Part shown: piece by piece, positions 7,595-15,186 of the stretch
Position numbering within the stretch: the stretch's first letter is position 1
How the letters are laid out: every line of letters begins with the position of its first letter
Virus record (IMG/VR): IMGVR_UViG_3300005289_000311
Coordinates: 1-21,084 of that record
Length of the DNA: 21,084 bases
Reading direction: 5' to 3' (one strand)
Source: a virus
Translations under genes and position numbers: made by a program
Notes under the pieces: generated by a model
What the model was told of the DNA's origin: nothing
What the model saw: only the letters and a program-made list of their open reading frames with translations
The model's database searches: none

Positions 7595-7629
7595 GGGCCG
7601 GGTGCCGGGGGAAGTTCGGGCCGGGTGCC
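7595..7629. repeat. 12-base direct repeat GGGCCGGGTGCC in the spacer before the capsid gene
   Basis: Two perfect copies lie at 7595-7606 and 7618-7629, with starts 23 bases apart, inside the only sizeable non-coding gap of the head block (7552-7692). On the minus strand the spacer also holds GAATAG with no convincing -35 partner. A regulatory or mRNA structural role is possible but not shown. Confidence 0.5.
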
Positions 7630-7692
7630 CTTCGCGTTCCTATTCGGTTCGGGCTTCGGGCCTCCAGCGGGAGGGTGCCGTCCCGGCGGATC

Positions 7693-8730
7693 TCACTGGA
7701 AGAAGATAGACGATTCGCGCTCCGACTTCCAGAGGTTCAGGGCCTCATCGAACTCGTCCCCCTTGGGGGGCTGGCCGGGCGCTCCGGCGGGGATCCCCGA
7801 GCCTCCATGCTCGACGAAGGCAGCCCGGCGCTGGGCCTCGCCCTGGTTCACGCGCCGCTCCTGCCCCTTGGTGATCGCCGCCTGGATCTCGGGAGCTCCG
7901 GCCTGCTGCTTCGCGTACTGCCGTCCCTCGACCGTGTCCAGGTACGTCGGATTGAGCCGGTAGATCGTGAGCAGCTTCGGGTTCTGAACGCACTCCAGCG
8001 CAACGCTCAGCGCGTCGGGGTGCGCCATGTTCAGCCCGGTCGTCCGGCGGAGCTCGACGAACGCCGCGCCCACCTTCCGATCGAGCTCGCCGCCCTCCTC
8101 CACCTCGGGGTGGGATGCGTAGAAGGCGTCCACGTTCGTGTCGTACTGCGCCCGGCGCTGCTGCTCCTCCAGAGCCGCCGCCTGCTGCTGCTGGATCGGC
8201 GCGACCCGCTGGTCCACTCGCTGGCTGACGAGCTTCTCGATCTCCTGCTGCCGCTGGAGCTGCTCGGCGAGCTCGGGGTTCTCGGCCAGGAGCTGCTGGC
8301 TGATGAACGGCAGGATCGCCTGGAGCGTCTGCTGCTGTTGCGCCATCTGGGCCTGGAGCTGACCGAACGCCTCGGACTGAGCTCGCGCGTCGTTCATGGA
8401 CCTGGTGGCCCACGACTGCATCTCCTGGTAGCTCCGCTCGGCGTCCTCCACCGAGTCGAACTCGCGTCCGGCGAACAGGAGCCGCTCGAAGTCCTCGGCC
8501 GCTACCTCCTCCGCCGTGGGCTCAGGAGCCGCGTGCCGGGGCTCGTACTCGATGACGGTCGCGCCGTCTTCCTCGCCCTCGGGGGTCTCTCGTTCCTCGA
8601 CCTCTCCAACGACATCGACGACGTCAGCGCCGTCCAGGAGCGGATCGTCGTCGGTCGCTCCGGGCTGCTGCTGCTGCGGTGGGAAGCCGAACGCCTCCCC
8701 TGTCGGCATCTTCTGCTCAGGTGTGCTCAA
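7693..8730 (-). CDS. Putative capsid scaffolding protein
   Basis: This is a 345-residue, largely helical protein placed directly before the capsid gene, the usual position for scaffolds. The N-terminal 60 residues are acidic and Gln/Pro-rich, residues 85-215 are Gln/Glu/Ala-rich coiled coil (QAQMAQQQQTLQ, EQLQRQQEIEKLVSQRVDQR), a folded middle part holds VDAFYASHPEVEEGG and ALECVQNPKLLTIYRLNPTY, and the C-terminus has basic and aromatic residues (LNLWKSERESSIFF) of the sort scaffolds use to bind capsid subunits. The start is a TTG with a good GGAGG site in the last codons of the upstream gene, overlapping it by 14 bases. The next in-frame ATG would lose 7 residues. Confidence 0.8.
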   Translation of the reverse strand: MSTPEQKMPTGEAFGFPPQQQQPGATDDDPLLDGADVVDVVGEVEERETPEGEEDGATVIEYEPRHAAPEPTAEEVAAEDFERLLFAGREFDSVEDAERSYQEMQSWATRSMNDARAQSEAFGQLQAQMAQQQQTLQAILPFISQQLLAENPELAEQLQRQQEIEKLVSQRVDQRVAPIQQQQAAALEEQQRRAQYDTNVDAFYASHPEVEEGGELDRKVGAAFVELRRTTGLNMAHPDALSVALECVQNPKLLTIYRLNPTYLDTVEGRQYAKQQAGAPEIQAAITKGQERRVNQGEAQRRAAFVEHGGSGIPAGAPGQPPKGDEFDEALNLWKSERESSIFFQ

Positions 8731-9094
8731 CGATTTCCTCCTCGTCCCCGCCGTTTAGTCGGCGCTCGATCGACTCTTGCTTGCCCTGGATCATCTTGAA
8801 CTGCTGCGCCGCCCGGTGTGGGAGCGCGAGCAGGTACTCGAAGGCTCGGATCTGACCCTGCACGTTCGCGATCTGCTCGGGCTTGAACGTCTTCACCGCG
8901 AGCTCATCCTTGATCCGCGAGATCTCGGACTCCAGTGTCGTGCGGATGTGCTGCCACCCGTCCGATCGGAACGTGTCGAGCGTCTGCTGGAGCGCCGCCA
9001 GATCCCGCATCAGGATCCCGTGTGCGTTCTCCAGCGCCTTCGGATCGACCGTGTCCCCGAGGAACCGGGGCGCGAGCTTGGGGTCGTACGTCAT
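8717..9094 (-). CDS. Small helical phage head protein, function unknown
   Basis: This is a 125-residue, almost wholly helical protein. Residues 20-75 form a coiled-coil-like segment (ALENAHGILMRDLAALQQTLDTFR, TTLESEISRIKDELAV), followed by FEYLLALPHRAAQQFKMIQGKQES and an acidic end (GGDEEEIVEHT) whose codons also hold the ribosome site for the next gene. It is coupled (ATGA) to the portal stop. The place between portal and scaffold suggests an assembly factor; I do not recognise a family. Confidence 0.7.
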   Translation of the reverse strand: MTYDPKLAPRFLGDTVDPKALENAHGILMRDLAALQQTLDTFRSDGWQHIRTTLESEISRIKDELAVKTFKPEQIANVQGQIRAFEYLLALPHRAAQQFKMIQGKQESIERRLNGGDEEEIVEHT

Positions 9095-11043
9095 CCGACC
9101 GGAGCTCCCGCGAGAGCCTGGCTGAGATCAACGCCACCCGGTCCTGGTGCCGGTGCCGGTGCGAGACCTGGCTGCATCGGTCCGGCCGGGACGCCCGGCG
9201 GAGCCATGAGTCCGGGCTGGCCCATCTCGGTCTGCGGTCCGACCATGTAGGCGTCCAGATCCTTCTTCTTGTACGCCACGAGCACGTCCTCCACGAGCTT
9301 CTGCACGCCCGGCCCCGGCATCGGCTGACCCGTCATCGGGTCCACCGTCGGTGGCAGGTACTGCGAGAGTACCTCCAACAGCGTCAGTGCCTGCTCGCGC
9401 TGCGAGCTCTCGGTGAGCTGTGTCGAAGCCGTCTCGATGTCGTAGTCGAGCGAGCCCTGGATCGACTCGGGGTCGAACGTCTGGAACAGGATCTGCCCGC
9501 GCGGTCCGAGGATCCTGATCACTCGCTCCTCGGTGGTGAACTGCTGGATGATCGACCCGTACATGCGGCCCAGATCCTTCAGGCCCATCAGCTCCATGAG
9601 CGTCGTCTTCAGGGCGTACCGCGTCGCTCCCTGCTCCTGGATGATCGCCGTGCCGGTGGCGGTGTCGGCAAGCGAGTCCGAGCTCACGCCGGTCTGGTAC
9701 GCGCTCGTGGCCGATGCCCGCTCGGCGGTGTCCATGATCTCCCGCGTCTCCTCGTAGCTGGATCCGGTGACGTCGGGGAACTGGATCGGCATGATGACCT
9801 CTTGTGGGATCCGGTCGCCCGTGATCCGGATCATCCCGCCCGGCCGCGACTCCAGCTCGTCCATGTCCGCGATCGCGTTCTCGCTCACCCCGAACATCGC
9901 GTTGAGGATCAGACGCAGGTTGTCGATCCGCTGGTTCGTGATCGCGTTGAGCTGGTCCTGGAGTCCTTCGAGCGGCTCGATCTCACCGATGCCCCAGAAC
10001 TCGCCCTCGACCAGTTGGTCAACGAACCTGACGAACGGCTTCAGCCCGTGGTCGTACGGGTTCTCACTGACCCGGAGCAGCGCCTTGCGGTTCGCCATCG
10101 TGATCAGGCGACCGTCGTCGGTGTAGAACTCCAGGATCTCGATCGGCTTGCGTGTCGGATCGGTGTCGGATGGGCCAAGGTCGATCGACTCCAGCCGCTT
10201 CTTCAGTGGCTCGTCGGCCGTCTCGGTCATCTCTTTCGGGCTCATGTTGTCGGGCCAGCGGTACACGCCGGACTCGACCATCTTCTGGACGTGGCGGAGC
10301 TCCCGGTAGACGCGGTGGATGCAGTAGCGCGAGCTCTGCACGTCGTCCGCCTCCGGAGCCGGGAAGAAGTTCCAGATGTCCACCCACTCGGCAGCCGGTC
10401 CGTCGTACCCGACGTAGGAGTACCGCTCGACCTCGTAGCCCACCTGGATCCGGCCCATCGGCACCTGCTCGGTCTGCTGCATCGCCTGACCGTTCAGATC
10501 CATGAACGCGGATCCCTCGGGCTGTCGCAGCGTCGAGATCTGCGGTGCCATCACGTCCTCGTACTGCGGCACCATCTTGCGAGCTCGGTAGGTCACGACC
10601 TTGTGGTAGGTCTTCAGCAACCCGGTCCCGTACTTCAGCGCCGACTTCACGGCCTTGACGAGCTCCAGGAACAGATCGCTCTTGGTGGCCGACCAGTCCA
10701 TGAGCTGCTCCATCATCTTCGCGGGCTCGACGTCCTCCTCGCCGACGGGCAGGACCAGGAAGCGGGGGAGCTGTGCGACCAGACGAGGAGCCACCGTCTC
10801 GACGACCCAGAAGACCATCGGCACGAACATCTTCGAGTGCCAGTCCTCGGGATCGTGCTTCACGAACGCGCGGTATTGCTTGTAGTACCGCTCCCAGTTC
10901 TCGACGTAGCTCGACTTGGCTTTCTCGGCCGCGATGAAGGCGTTCTGGCACCAGCCGATCAGCTTCTTCTCGTCGTCGGAGTCCTCGGGGAACAGATCCT
11001 CGATGCCGGACTCGGGTCCGTACGCAGCCTCAGGCCCCGGCAT
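9091..11043 (-). CDS. Portal protein, P22-like
   Basis: This 650-residue protein is predicted to form the dodecameric portal ring through which DNA is packaged and ejected. The N-terminal region (YVENWERYYKQYRAFVKHDPEDWHSKMFVPMVFWVVETVAPRL), LVKAVKSALKYGTGLLKTYHKV, a wing with WVDIWNFFPAPEADDVQSSRYCIHRV, the stem-like helix LEGLQDQLNAITNQRIDNLRLILN, and a crown helix (TAERASATSAYQTGV...TATGTAIIQEQ) agree with P22-type portals, and the length is in their range. The C-terminus is Pro/Gly-rich (PGLMAPPGVPAGPMQPG...). It overlaps its upstream microgene in a TGATG, so translation is coupled. P22-like portals often belong to podoviruses. Confidence 0.85.
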   Translation of the reverse strand: MPGPEAAYGPESGIEDLFPEDSDDEKKLIGWCQNAFIAAEKAKSSYVENWERYYKQYRAFVKHDPEDWHSKMFVPMVFWVVETVAPRLVAQLPRFLVLPVGEEDVEPAKMMEQLMDWSATKSDLFLELVKAVKSALKYGTGLLKTYHKVVTYRARKMVPQYEDVMAPQISTLRQPEGSAFMDLNGQAMQQTEQVPMGRIQVGYEVERYSYVGYDGPAAEWVDIWNFFPAPEADDVQSSRYCIHRVYRELRHVQKMVESGVYRWPDNMSPKEMTETADEPLKKRLESIDLGPSDTDPTRKPIEILEFYTDDGRLITMANRKALLRVSENPYDHGLKPFVRFVDQLVEGEFWGIGEIEPLEGLQDQLNAITNQRIDNLRLILNAMFGVSENAIADMDELESRPGGMIRITGDRIPQEVIMPIQFPDVTGSSYEETREIMDTAERASATSAYQTGVSSDSLADTATGTAIIQEQGATRYALKTTLMELMGLKDLGRMYGSIIQQFTTEERVIRILGPRGQILFQTFDPESIQGSLDYDIETASTQLTESSQREQALTLLEVLSQYLPPTVDPMTGQPMPGPGVQKLVEDVLVAYKKKDLDAYMVGPQTEMGQPGLMAPPGVPAGPMQPGLAPAPAPGPGGVDLSQALAGAPVG

Positions 11044-11213
11044 CAGCTACCGCGGATGCCCTTGTTCGATCCGAACAGGCGGGTCTTGCAGATCCGGATC
11101 GCCGACTGCTCGTCCACCCGTGAGTTCTTCATCACGGACTGGATGCAGCTCTCCGTCTTCGCGACGTTCCGGGTCGAGTCACCGCCCGCCTTCTTCGGGA
11201 TCCCGTACGGCGT
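11043..11213 (-). CDS. PYGIPKKxGGDS microprotein, apparently with a non-standard (ACG) start
   Basis: An open frame of 56 codons ends in TGATG with the portal start. Its product reads TPYGIPKKAGGDSTRNVAKT, then ESCIQSVMKNSRVDEQSAIR, then ICKTRLFGSNKG, matching a widespread small phage protein often encoded next to portals (motif GIPKKxGGDSxxN, a Cys, a second Cys near the end). No ATG, GTG or TTG precedes the conserved motif in this frame. An ACG at 11213 has a GGAGG site 8 bases upstream and would give the usual MPYGIPKK beginning if read as Met. The alternative is readthrough of the TGA (in a leaky UGAC context) ending the upstream gene, which is in the same frame. The first ATG (codon 29) would cut off the motif. 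Confidence 0.65.
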   Translation of the reverse strand, partial: TPYGIPKKAGGDSTRNVAKTESCIQSVMKNSRVDEQSAIRICKTRLFGSNKGIRGS

Positions 11214-11216
11214 AGG

Positions 11217-12026
11217 TCAGCCCTCCACTTCGCGGATCGCCTTGATCAGCTCGGCCTTGTTCATGCTCGATCGGCCCTCGATGTCCAGGACCGACGCGAT
11301 CTCGTGGAGCTCCTCAACCGTCTTGTCGTCGAGCGACTCCTCGTCTGCCGCGATCGACTCCTCGGTCAGGGCCTCCTCGACCGTGACCTGACCTTCGAGC
11401 TGCTCGCCCGCGCGGATCTTCTCCGCCTCGTCGCGGAGCTCCTGTGCCGCGGCAGCATCGGCAGCCAGCGCCTCTGCCGTGTCGATCACCTCTTGCGCGA
11501 GTGCCGGAGACGATGAGGAAGCCACCTCCGGGAGCGCCTCCCCGGCGCGCCGACGCCGCTCGATCCCGCCACCGAACTGTTCGAGGGCAGCCGCCTTGTC
11601 TTCCTCCTCCAGCCGTTTGAACTCGTTGGCCTCGATCTCCTCGTCTGTCACGTCCGGGTTCGGACTGGCATCCACCTTCACGGTCGCTCGATCCACGACC
11701 TCGACGCCGAACGCATCGGCCAGCGCCTCCGCTGCGGAGTTGCGATCGCCCGCGCGCTCGTAGCCCTCCGACGGGAACACGATCTCGCCGTTGACCGCGA
11801 CGCCCGCGAAGTAGAACTGGTTGTCCTCGCCGCGGAACTCCTCGACCTTGCTGAGCTGGATCTTGTTCGGCGTGTCCTTCGGCTCCAGCGTGATGATCAG
11901 GCTGCCCGCGTCGTCGCCCTCGGTCGGCCGATCCACGTGGACATCCCACCCGCCGGTCAGTGCGTCTCGTGAGATCTCGGTCTCGATCCCGTCCGAGAGT
12001 CGCTTCACGATCAGTTCGTTCGCCAT
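11217..12026 (-). CDS. Putative head-assembly protein with C-terminal Rho-N/SAP-like helix pair
   Basis: This is a 269-residue protein with a strong GGAGGAGG ribosome site. Residues 1-100 are a beta-rich domain (NELIVKRLSDG, SLIITLEPKD, QLSKVEEFRGEDNQFYFAGVAVNG). Residues 105-230 are acidic and helical (EALADAFGVEV, EEEDKAAALEQFGG, EALAADAAAAQELRDEAEKI). The last 35 residues (KTVEELHEIASVLDIEGRSSMNKAELIKAIRE) match the Rho N-terminal/SAP-type helix-extended-helix motif, usually a nucleic-acid-binding module. It might bind DNA or RNA at the packaging site, or aid assembly. The following microprotein is in the same frame after a single TGA. Confidence 0.7.
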   Translation of the reverse strand: MANELIVKRLSDGIETEISRDALTGGWDVHVDRPTEGDDAGSLIITLEPKDTPNKIQLSKVEEFRGEDNQFYFAGVAVNGEIVFPSEGYERAGDRNSAAEALADAFGVEVVDRATVKVDASPNPDVTDEEIEANEFKRLEEEDKAAALEQFGGGIERRRRAGEALPEVASSSSPALAQEVIDTAEALAADAAAAQELRDEAEKIRAGEQLEGQVTVEEALTEESIAADEESLDDKTVEELHEIASVLDIEGRSSMNKAELIKAIREVEG

Positions 12027-12044
12027 CGGTCCTCCTCCTCTGGC

Positions 12045-12755
12045 CTACATCTGTCCCATCATGCCCGGCTGAAGGCCGAGCAGTTCCAGGATCCACGGTG
12101 GCAGCTCGGGCTGTGGTTCTGGTGTTCGCATGTCCGGCGGAGCCGGTGTGAACCCACCAGGCCCGAACAGTGGTTCAGGTGGAGCAGGTGCGAAGCCCGC
12201 GTCACCGCCGAGTCCGAGCGGCAATCCGAACCCGCCCGGTGCTGGCTCAGGTGGAGCAGGTGCGAAGCCTTGATCGCCCATCCCACCCAACAGACCCGGC
12301 AGCTCGGACACCGACGGGTTCTCGTACTGGCCGGTGTTCGGCCCCTCGTTCAGCGGGTACTGGGGCCACGATCCGCCGGGTGTCGGGGCCTGGCCGACCA
12401 GACCACCGAGCTCCTCTGGCATCAGCCCGCCGTACTCGCCGACGTCGCCACCCCCGTAGTCCTCGCCCAGCATGTCCATCGTGTCAGCCGGGGCGAGCTC
12501 CTCCTCGGGTGACGGCAGCACTGGTCCAGGCGGAGCGCCGAGCTCGTCTGGCGCAGGCTCCGGGTACATCTGGGGCAGAACCTGCGACAGCCCCTGGTAG
12601 TCGCCGTCCTCCATCAGCTTCCGGATCAGGTCCATCAGGATCGAGACACCGCTTTGCCCCATCGGCTGCTCGGGCTCGGGGCCGGTGGGGAAGCGGTTGC
12701 CGATCAGGGATCCTGGCCCGCTGTTGGGCGGGACGTACGGGGGCGCGATCGCCAT
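12045..12755 (-). CDS. Proline/glycine-rich, repeat-containing phage protein
   Basis: This is a 236-residue, low-complexity protein. Only a short helical part is seen early (VSILMDLIRKLMEDGDYQGLSQVLPQMY, residues 37-64). The rest is Pro/Gly/Glu-rich and probably disordered, with two GFAPAPPEP units and a looser GGFTPAPPDM, and ends in a short helix (PPWILELLGLQPGMMGQM). Short C-terminal and N-terminal helices joined by a disordered linker suggest a tether or assembly protein, but this is inference. It lies between the Cys/His-rich gene and the Rho-N-like gene. No strong ribosome site is seen. Confidence 0.65.
   Translation of the reverse strand: MAIAPPYVPPNSGPGSLIGNRFPTGPEPEQPMGQSGVSILMDLIRKLMEDGDYQGLSQVLPQMYPEPAPDELGAPPGPVLPSPEEELAPADTMDMLGEDYGGGDVGEYGGLMPEELGGLVGQAPTPGGSWPQYPLNEGPNTGQYENPSVSELPGLLGGMGDQGFAPAPPEPAPGGFGLPLGLGGDAGFAPAPPEPLFGPGGFTPAPPDMRTPEPQPELPPWILELLGLQPGMMGQM
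12175..12269. repeat. 23-base identical direct repeat coding for GFAPAPPEP
   Basis: The same 23 bases occur at 12175-12197 and 12247-12269, 72 bases (24 codons) apart, so the protein frame is kept. The identity suggests a recent in-frame duplication within the Pro-rich gene. Confidence 0.8.
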
Positions 12756-12764
12756 GCGGGCAGC

Positions 12765-13076
12765 CTAGCGCACCGGAGGCCCTGGTTCCAGGGGCTTGCC
12801 GTCTGGCTTCAGACCCCGTCGCTTCATGGCCGCAGGATCCGGACCATGTGCATCCCGGCCGTAGAACTGGGTCGCGTTGCCCGGCCCGTAGTACGGGAAC
12901 TGGCCGACGCAGCCCTCGTCCGGATCGTTCTCATGGTCCTGGCACCGACAGCACCAGCACACGTGGCTCGGGTGTCCATGCTCCAGCTTGTCGTGACCGA
13001 CCACCAGACGGCAGCCGTGCGATCCCCAGAAGACCTGGCAGCTCAGATCGCCGTGTCGCTGTGCACGAGCGGTCAC
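12765..13076 (-). CDS. Cys/His-rich small protein downstream of terL
   Basis: This is a 103-residue protein with its start overlapping the TerL stop (GTGA). It has C13, H20, C22, H28, H33, H35, H38, C40, C42, C43, C45, H48 and C56, so half of the protein is rich in potential metal ligands (a core HGHPSHVCWCCRCQDHE). The C-terminus is Pro/Gly-rich with YGRDAHGPDPAAMKRRGLKPDG. No HNH nuclease or other catalytic pattern fits, so I call it only a putative zinc-binding protein. Terminase-coupled zinc proteins could help packaging, but no evidence for that is seen here. Confidence 0.65.
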   Translation of the reverse strand: MTARAQRHGDLSCQVFWGSHGCRLVVGHDKLEHGHPSHVCWCCRCQDHENDPDEGCVGQFPYYGPGNATQFYGRDAHGPDPAAMKRRGLKPDGKPLEPGPPVR

Positions 13077-14857
13077 TCGTCATCCCATCCGTAGTCCACG
13101 ACGCCGGTCGGTGTCTTCGCCCTCTTTACTTTCTTGGTCTCGCCGACCTTAGAGCTCGGACAGGCGTGTCGCAACGCCATCTGGAGACAGCCCGCGGCGG
13201 TGATCACGCGGTCATCATGGCACGCCTCCTCGGCTGCCGGTCGGCCCTTCTCGTCCTTCACGAACGTGAACATCTCGTCGATCGACCGCTGGTTCGGGAG
13301 CCAGACGTCCTCGGTCCGGATCGCTTTCGCCAGGTCGTCGAGCATCGGCATCCGGTTCTGCTCGGAGGTGATCCACCCGATCTCCATCGTGGCCTTGTCG
13401 GTCCGCCGGTTGATGACCCGGTGCGAATACAGGAGCGGGTACTCCAGCCTCTCTCGGAGCTCCCTGACGATCGTCTGGCCCGAGCTGTGGTTCCGCTCCA
13501 CCCCGATCAGCGCAGGGCGTGACGGCATCTCTGGTGGCCTGCACGAGTAGAAGTAGCCGAGCCGCCAGACCAGCGTCGCGAAGTATTCGGGTGCGATGTG
13601 GCCGTGGAGCTGAGCCACGAACTTCCGGCGGTTCACGTCGAAGACGTCGGCGCACGAGAAGTCCCGGCCACCGACCTCGGCGAGCTGATCGGTGAGAGCG
13701 CCTTCGAGCCCCGACAGGATCCCCTCGGCCGTGTCGCAGAAGATGACGTAGTGCGAGCCCTGCTGCGGCATCTCCCAGATCCGGAGGTGTCCTCGCGGAT
13801 CCGGCTGCGGTGTCAGGAACTCGTCGGTCTGTCGCAGGCTCCCTCGGAAGATCGGCTCGAACGACGAGATCTCGTACCGGCGCAGCGGCTCCTCGTCGAA
13901 GAACATCTGCCCCGATGCCAGGAACGCCTCGTCCGGTGTGGCCGGGAACTCCTGCCGGAAGCCTCGCTCGTTGCCCTCGAACTGCTCCGCGATCGTGCGA
14001 CGTCGCCACAGGATCTGCCCGAGGGTGAGCTGGTGCCGCTTCCCCCGCCACTCGAACCCCTGGGTCATCGCGAGCTGCTCGTACTCGTCCAGCGTCTCCA
14101 GCTCCGCTCGATCGTGTGCGCTCAGCTTGTGGATCGTGTATTCGCGGTAGATCCACCAGGGCAGGAACACCGGCCTGAACCCGTTGCGACCGTTCACCGC
14201 TCCGGTCCACAGGCGGTGGAAGAAGTTGCCTCGCCCCTTGGCCGTGCTCTCGACGATCACCTCTGTCCCGTCGCGCGGGATCGCCTGCATGAGCGAGATC
14301 CACGCCTCCTCGGGCTTCTTGTAGCTGGACAGCTCGGACAGGTGCGCGAGCTGGTACGTGGCTCCTCGTGCGACGTCCTCGTCCCCCGCCGTGTCCACCT
14401 CGATCGCCGAGTCCAGCCCTGGGTTCAGCGAGATCTCGATCGGATCGTGGCTCGGGTTCCCGTACCGGAGCTCTCGGGCTCGGGAGCTGTATTGCCGCAT
14501 CGGCCGCATCTCGGTGGGCAGGTGCGCGTCGAACCGTCGGTAGATCCTGAAGATCCTGGCCGATCGCTCGGTCTTGTCGGTGACGACGATCGCGTCCGTC
14601 TCCGGCCAGAGCTGCACCTTGCGGAAGAAGCGAGCCGCGACGTAGGTCGTGACGCCTTCCTGCCGGGCCTTCAGCACCACGAGCCGGACCCGGTGTTCGG
14701 TGGCCCACTGGTCCTGGCACTCCCGATCGACGATCTCCTGAGCGAAGTTCAGCTCCAGGGGGATGACTCGCCCGCCTTCCTTGGGACGGATGACGAGCGA
14801 GCTCCGACAGTAGACGTTCAGATCCTCGTGGAGTACCGAAGGCGCTTCGACGATCAC
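13073..14857 (-). CDS. terL: Terminase large subunit (TerL)
   Basis: This 594-residue protein is the ATPase and nuclease of the DNA-packaging motor. ATPase domain: Walker A-type VLKARQEGVTTY (about 61-72, K63), Walker B YQLAHLSE (168-175, acidic S-E end), and coupling motif VESTAKG (202-208). RNase-H-like nuclease domain: first acid in VIFCDTAEG (D375), second in LIGVERN (E454), third in CHDDRVITAA (D548/D549). The spacing and length suit the family. The start is a GTG one base after the preceding stop, with a weak ribosome site, so translation is probably coupled. The Cys/His-rich gene follows in a GTGA overlap. Confidence 0.95.
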   Translation of the reverse strand: MIVEAPSVLHEDLNVYCRSSLVIRPKEGGRVIPLELNFAQEIVDRECQDQWATEHRVRLVVLKARQEGVTTYVAARFFRKVQLWPETDAIVVTDKTERSARIFRIYRRFDAHLPTEMRPMRQYSSRARELRYGNPSHDPIEISLNPGLDSAIEVDTAGDEDVARGATYQLAHLSELSSYKKPEEAWISLMQAIPRDGTEVIVESTAKGRGNFFHRLWTGAVNGRNGFRPVFLPWWIYREYTIHKLSAHDRAELETLDEYEQLAMTQGFEWRGKRHQLTLGQILWRRRTIAEQFEGNERGFRQEFPATPDEAFLASGQMFFDEEPLRRYEISSFEPIFRGSLRQTDEFLTPQPDPRGHLRIWEMPQQGSHYVIFCDTAEGILSGLEGALTDQLAEVGGRDFSCADVFDVNRRKFVAQLHGHIAPEYFATLVWRLGYFYSCRPPEMPSRPALIGVERNHSSGQTIVRELRERLEYPLLYSHRVINRRTDKATMEIGWITSEQNRMPMLDDLAKAIRTEDVWLPNQRSIDEMFTFVKDEKGRPAAEEACHDDRVITAAGCLQMALRHACPSSKVGETKKVKRAKTPTGVVDYGWDDE

Positions 14858-14858
14858 C

Positions 14859-15170
14859 TCAGAGTTCGAGCTGGTCGTACGTGGCGATGATTATCTCGGT
14901 CGCCTCGTAGGCCCTGCGCGCTGCCCGGTGGATCTCCCGAGCAACCTCCGACCCCGCCGCCTCCTGGAGGGGACTCATCGTGTCACCTTCGGGCGTCATC
15001 CGCATGATCGGCTCCAACTTCCCGCGGATCCGTCCGATCTGCGAGTCCAGCCGATCCAGCTCGGTGTGCAGCTTCGAGATCCCCGAGAGCACCGCCGACT
15101 CTTTCGCGACACGCTCCGTCGCCGTCTGCGCGTACCCGTAGCCCTGCTCTGGTCCTGGCTCTGCTGCCAT
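14859..15170 (-). CDS. Small helical protein between terminase genes, function unknown
   Basis: This is a 103-residue protein starting MAAEPGPEQGYGYAQ. The ATG at 15170 has the strong AAGGGGGACGC ribosome site; an in-frame extension to 15359 has no support and lies in the small terminase gene. Most of it is a long helix with heptad-like spacing (VAKESAVLSGISKLHTELDRLDSQIGRIRGKLEPIM) and a second helix (EVAREIHRAARRAYEATEIIIATYDQL). The pattern suggests a helical hairpin or oligomer. Placement between TerS and TerL suggests a packaging accessory role. Confidence 0.65.
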   Translation of the reverse strand: MAAEPGPEQGYGYAQTATERVAKESAVLSGISKLHTELDRLDSQIGRIRGKLEPIMRMTPEGDTMSPLQEAAGSEVAREIHRAARRAYEATEIIIATYDQLEL

Positions 15171-15183
15171 GTGCGTCCCCCTT
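15171..15183 (-). promoter_or_regulatory. Strong recurring ribosome site AAGGGGGACGCAC
   Basis: The same leader motif AAGGGG(G)ACGCA occurs directly before three separate starts in this window: at 15171-15183, at 5937-5947 and at 17812-17825. It decides the starts of the 103-residue, 254-residue and secreted proteins. Confidence 0.7.
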
Positions 15184-15186
15184 GCT

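Noticed and set aside
8935-11391. 818-codon plus-strand open frame opposite the portal gene
   Set aside because: The product is Arg/Leu/His-rich low complexity, typical of an antisense frame of a GC-rich gene, and the portal on the other strand is clear.
12765-13076. HNH endonuclease beside terL
   Set aside because: The Cys/His-rich protein lacks the HNH catalytic order and spacing, so I call it only a metal-binding candidate.
12170-13522. 450-codon plus-strand open frame
   Set aside because: It crosses four well-supported minus-strand genes and has the Arg/Pro-rich composition of a shadow frame.
13215-14720. 501-codon minus-strand frame inside terL
   Set aside because: It is a shifted frame of TerL. 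Its composition is Arg/Gly/Ala-rich without motifs, whereas the TerL frame has all ATPase and nuclease motifs.
13598-14890. 430-codon plus-strand open frame opposite terL
   Set aside because: Antisense shadow: no ribosome site and no recognisable domain.
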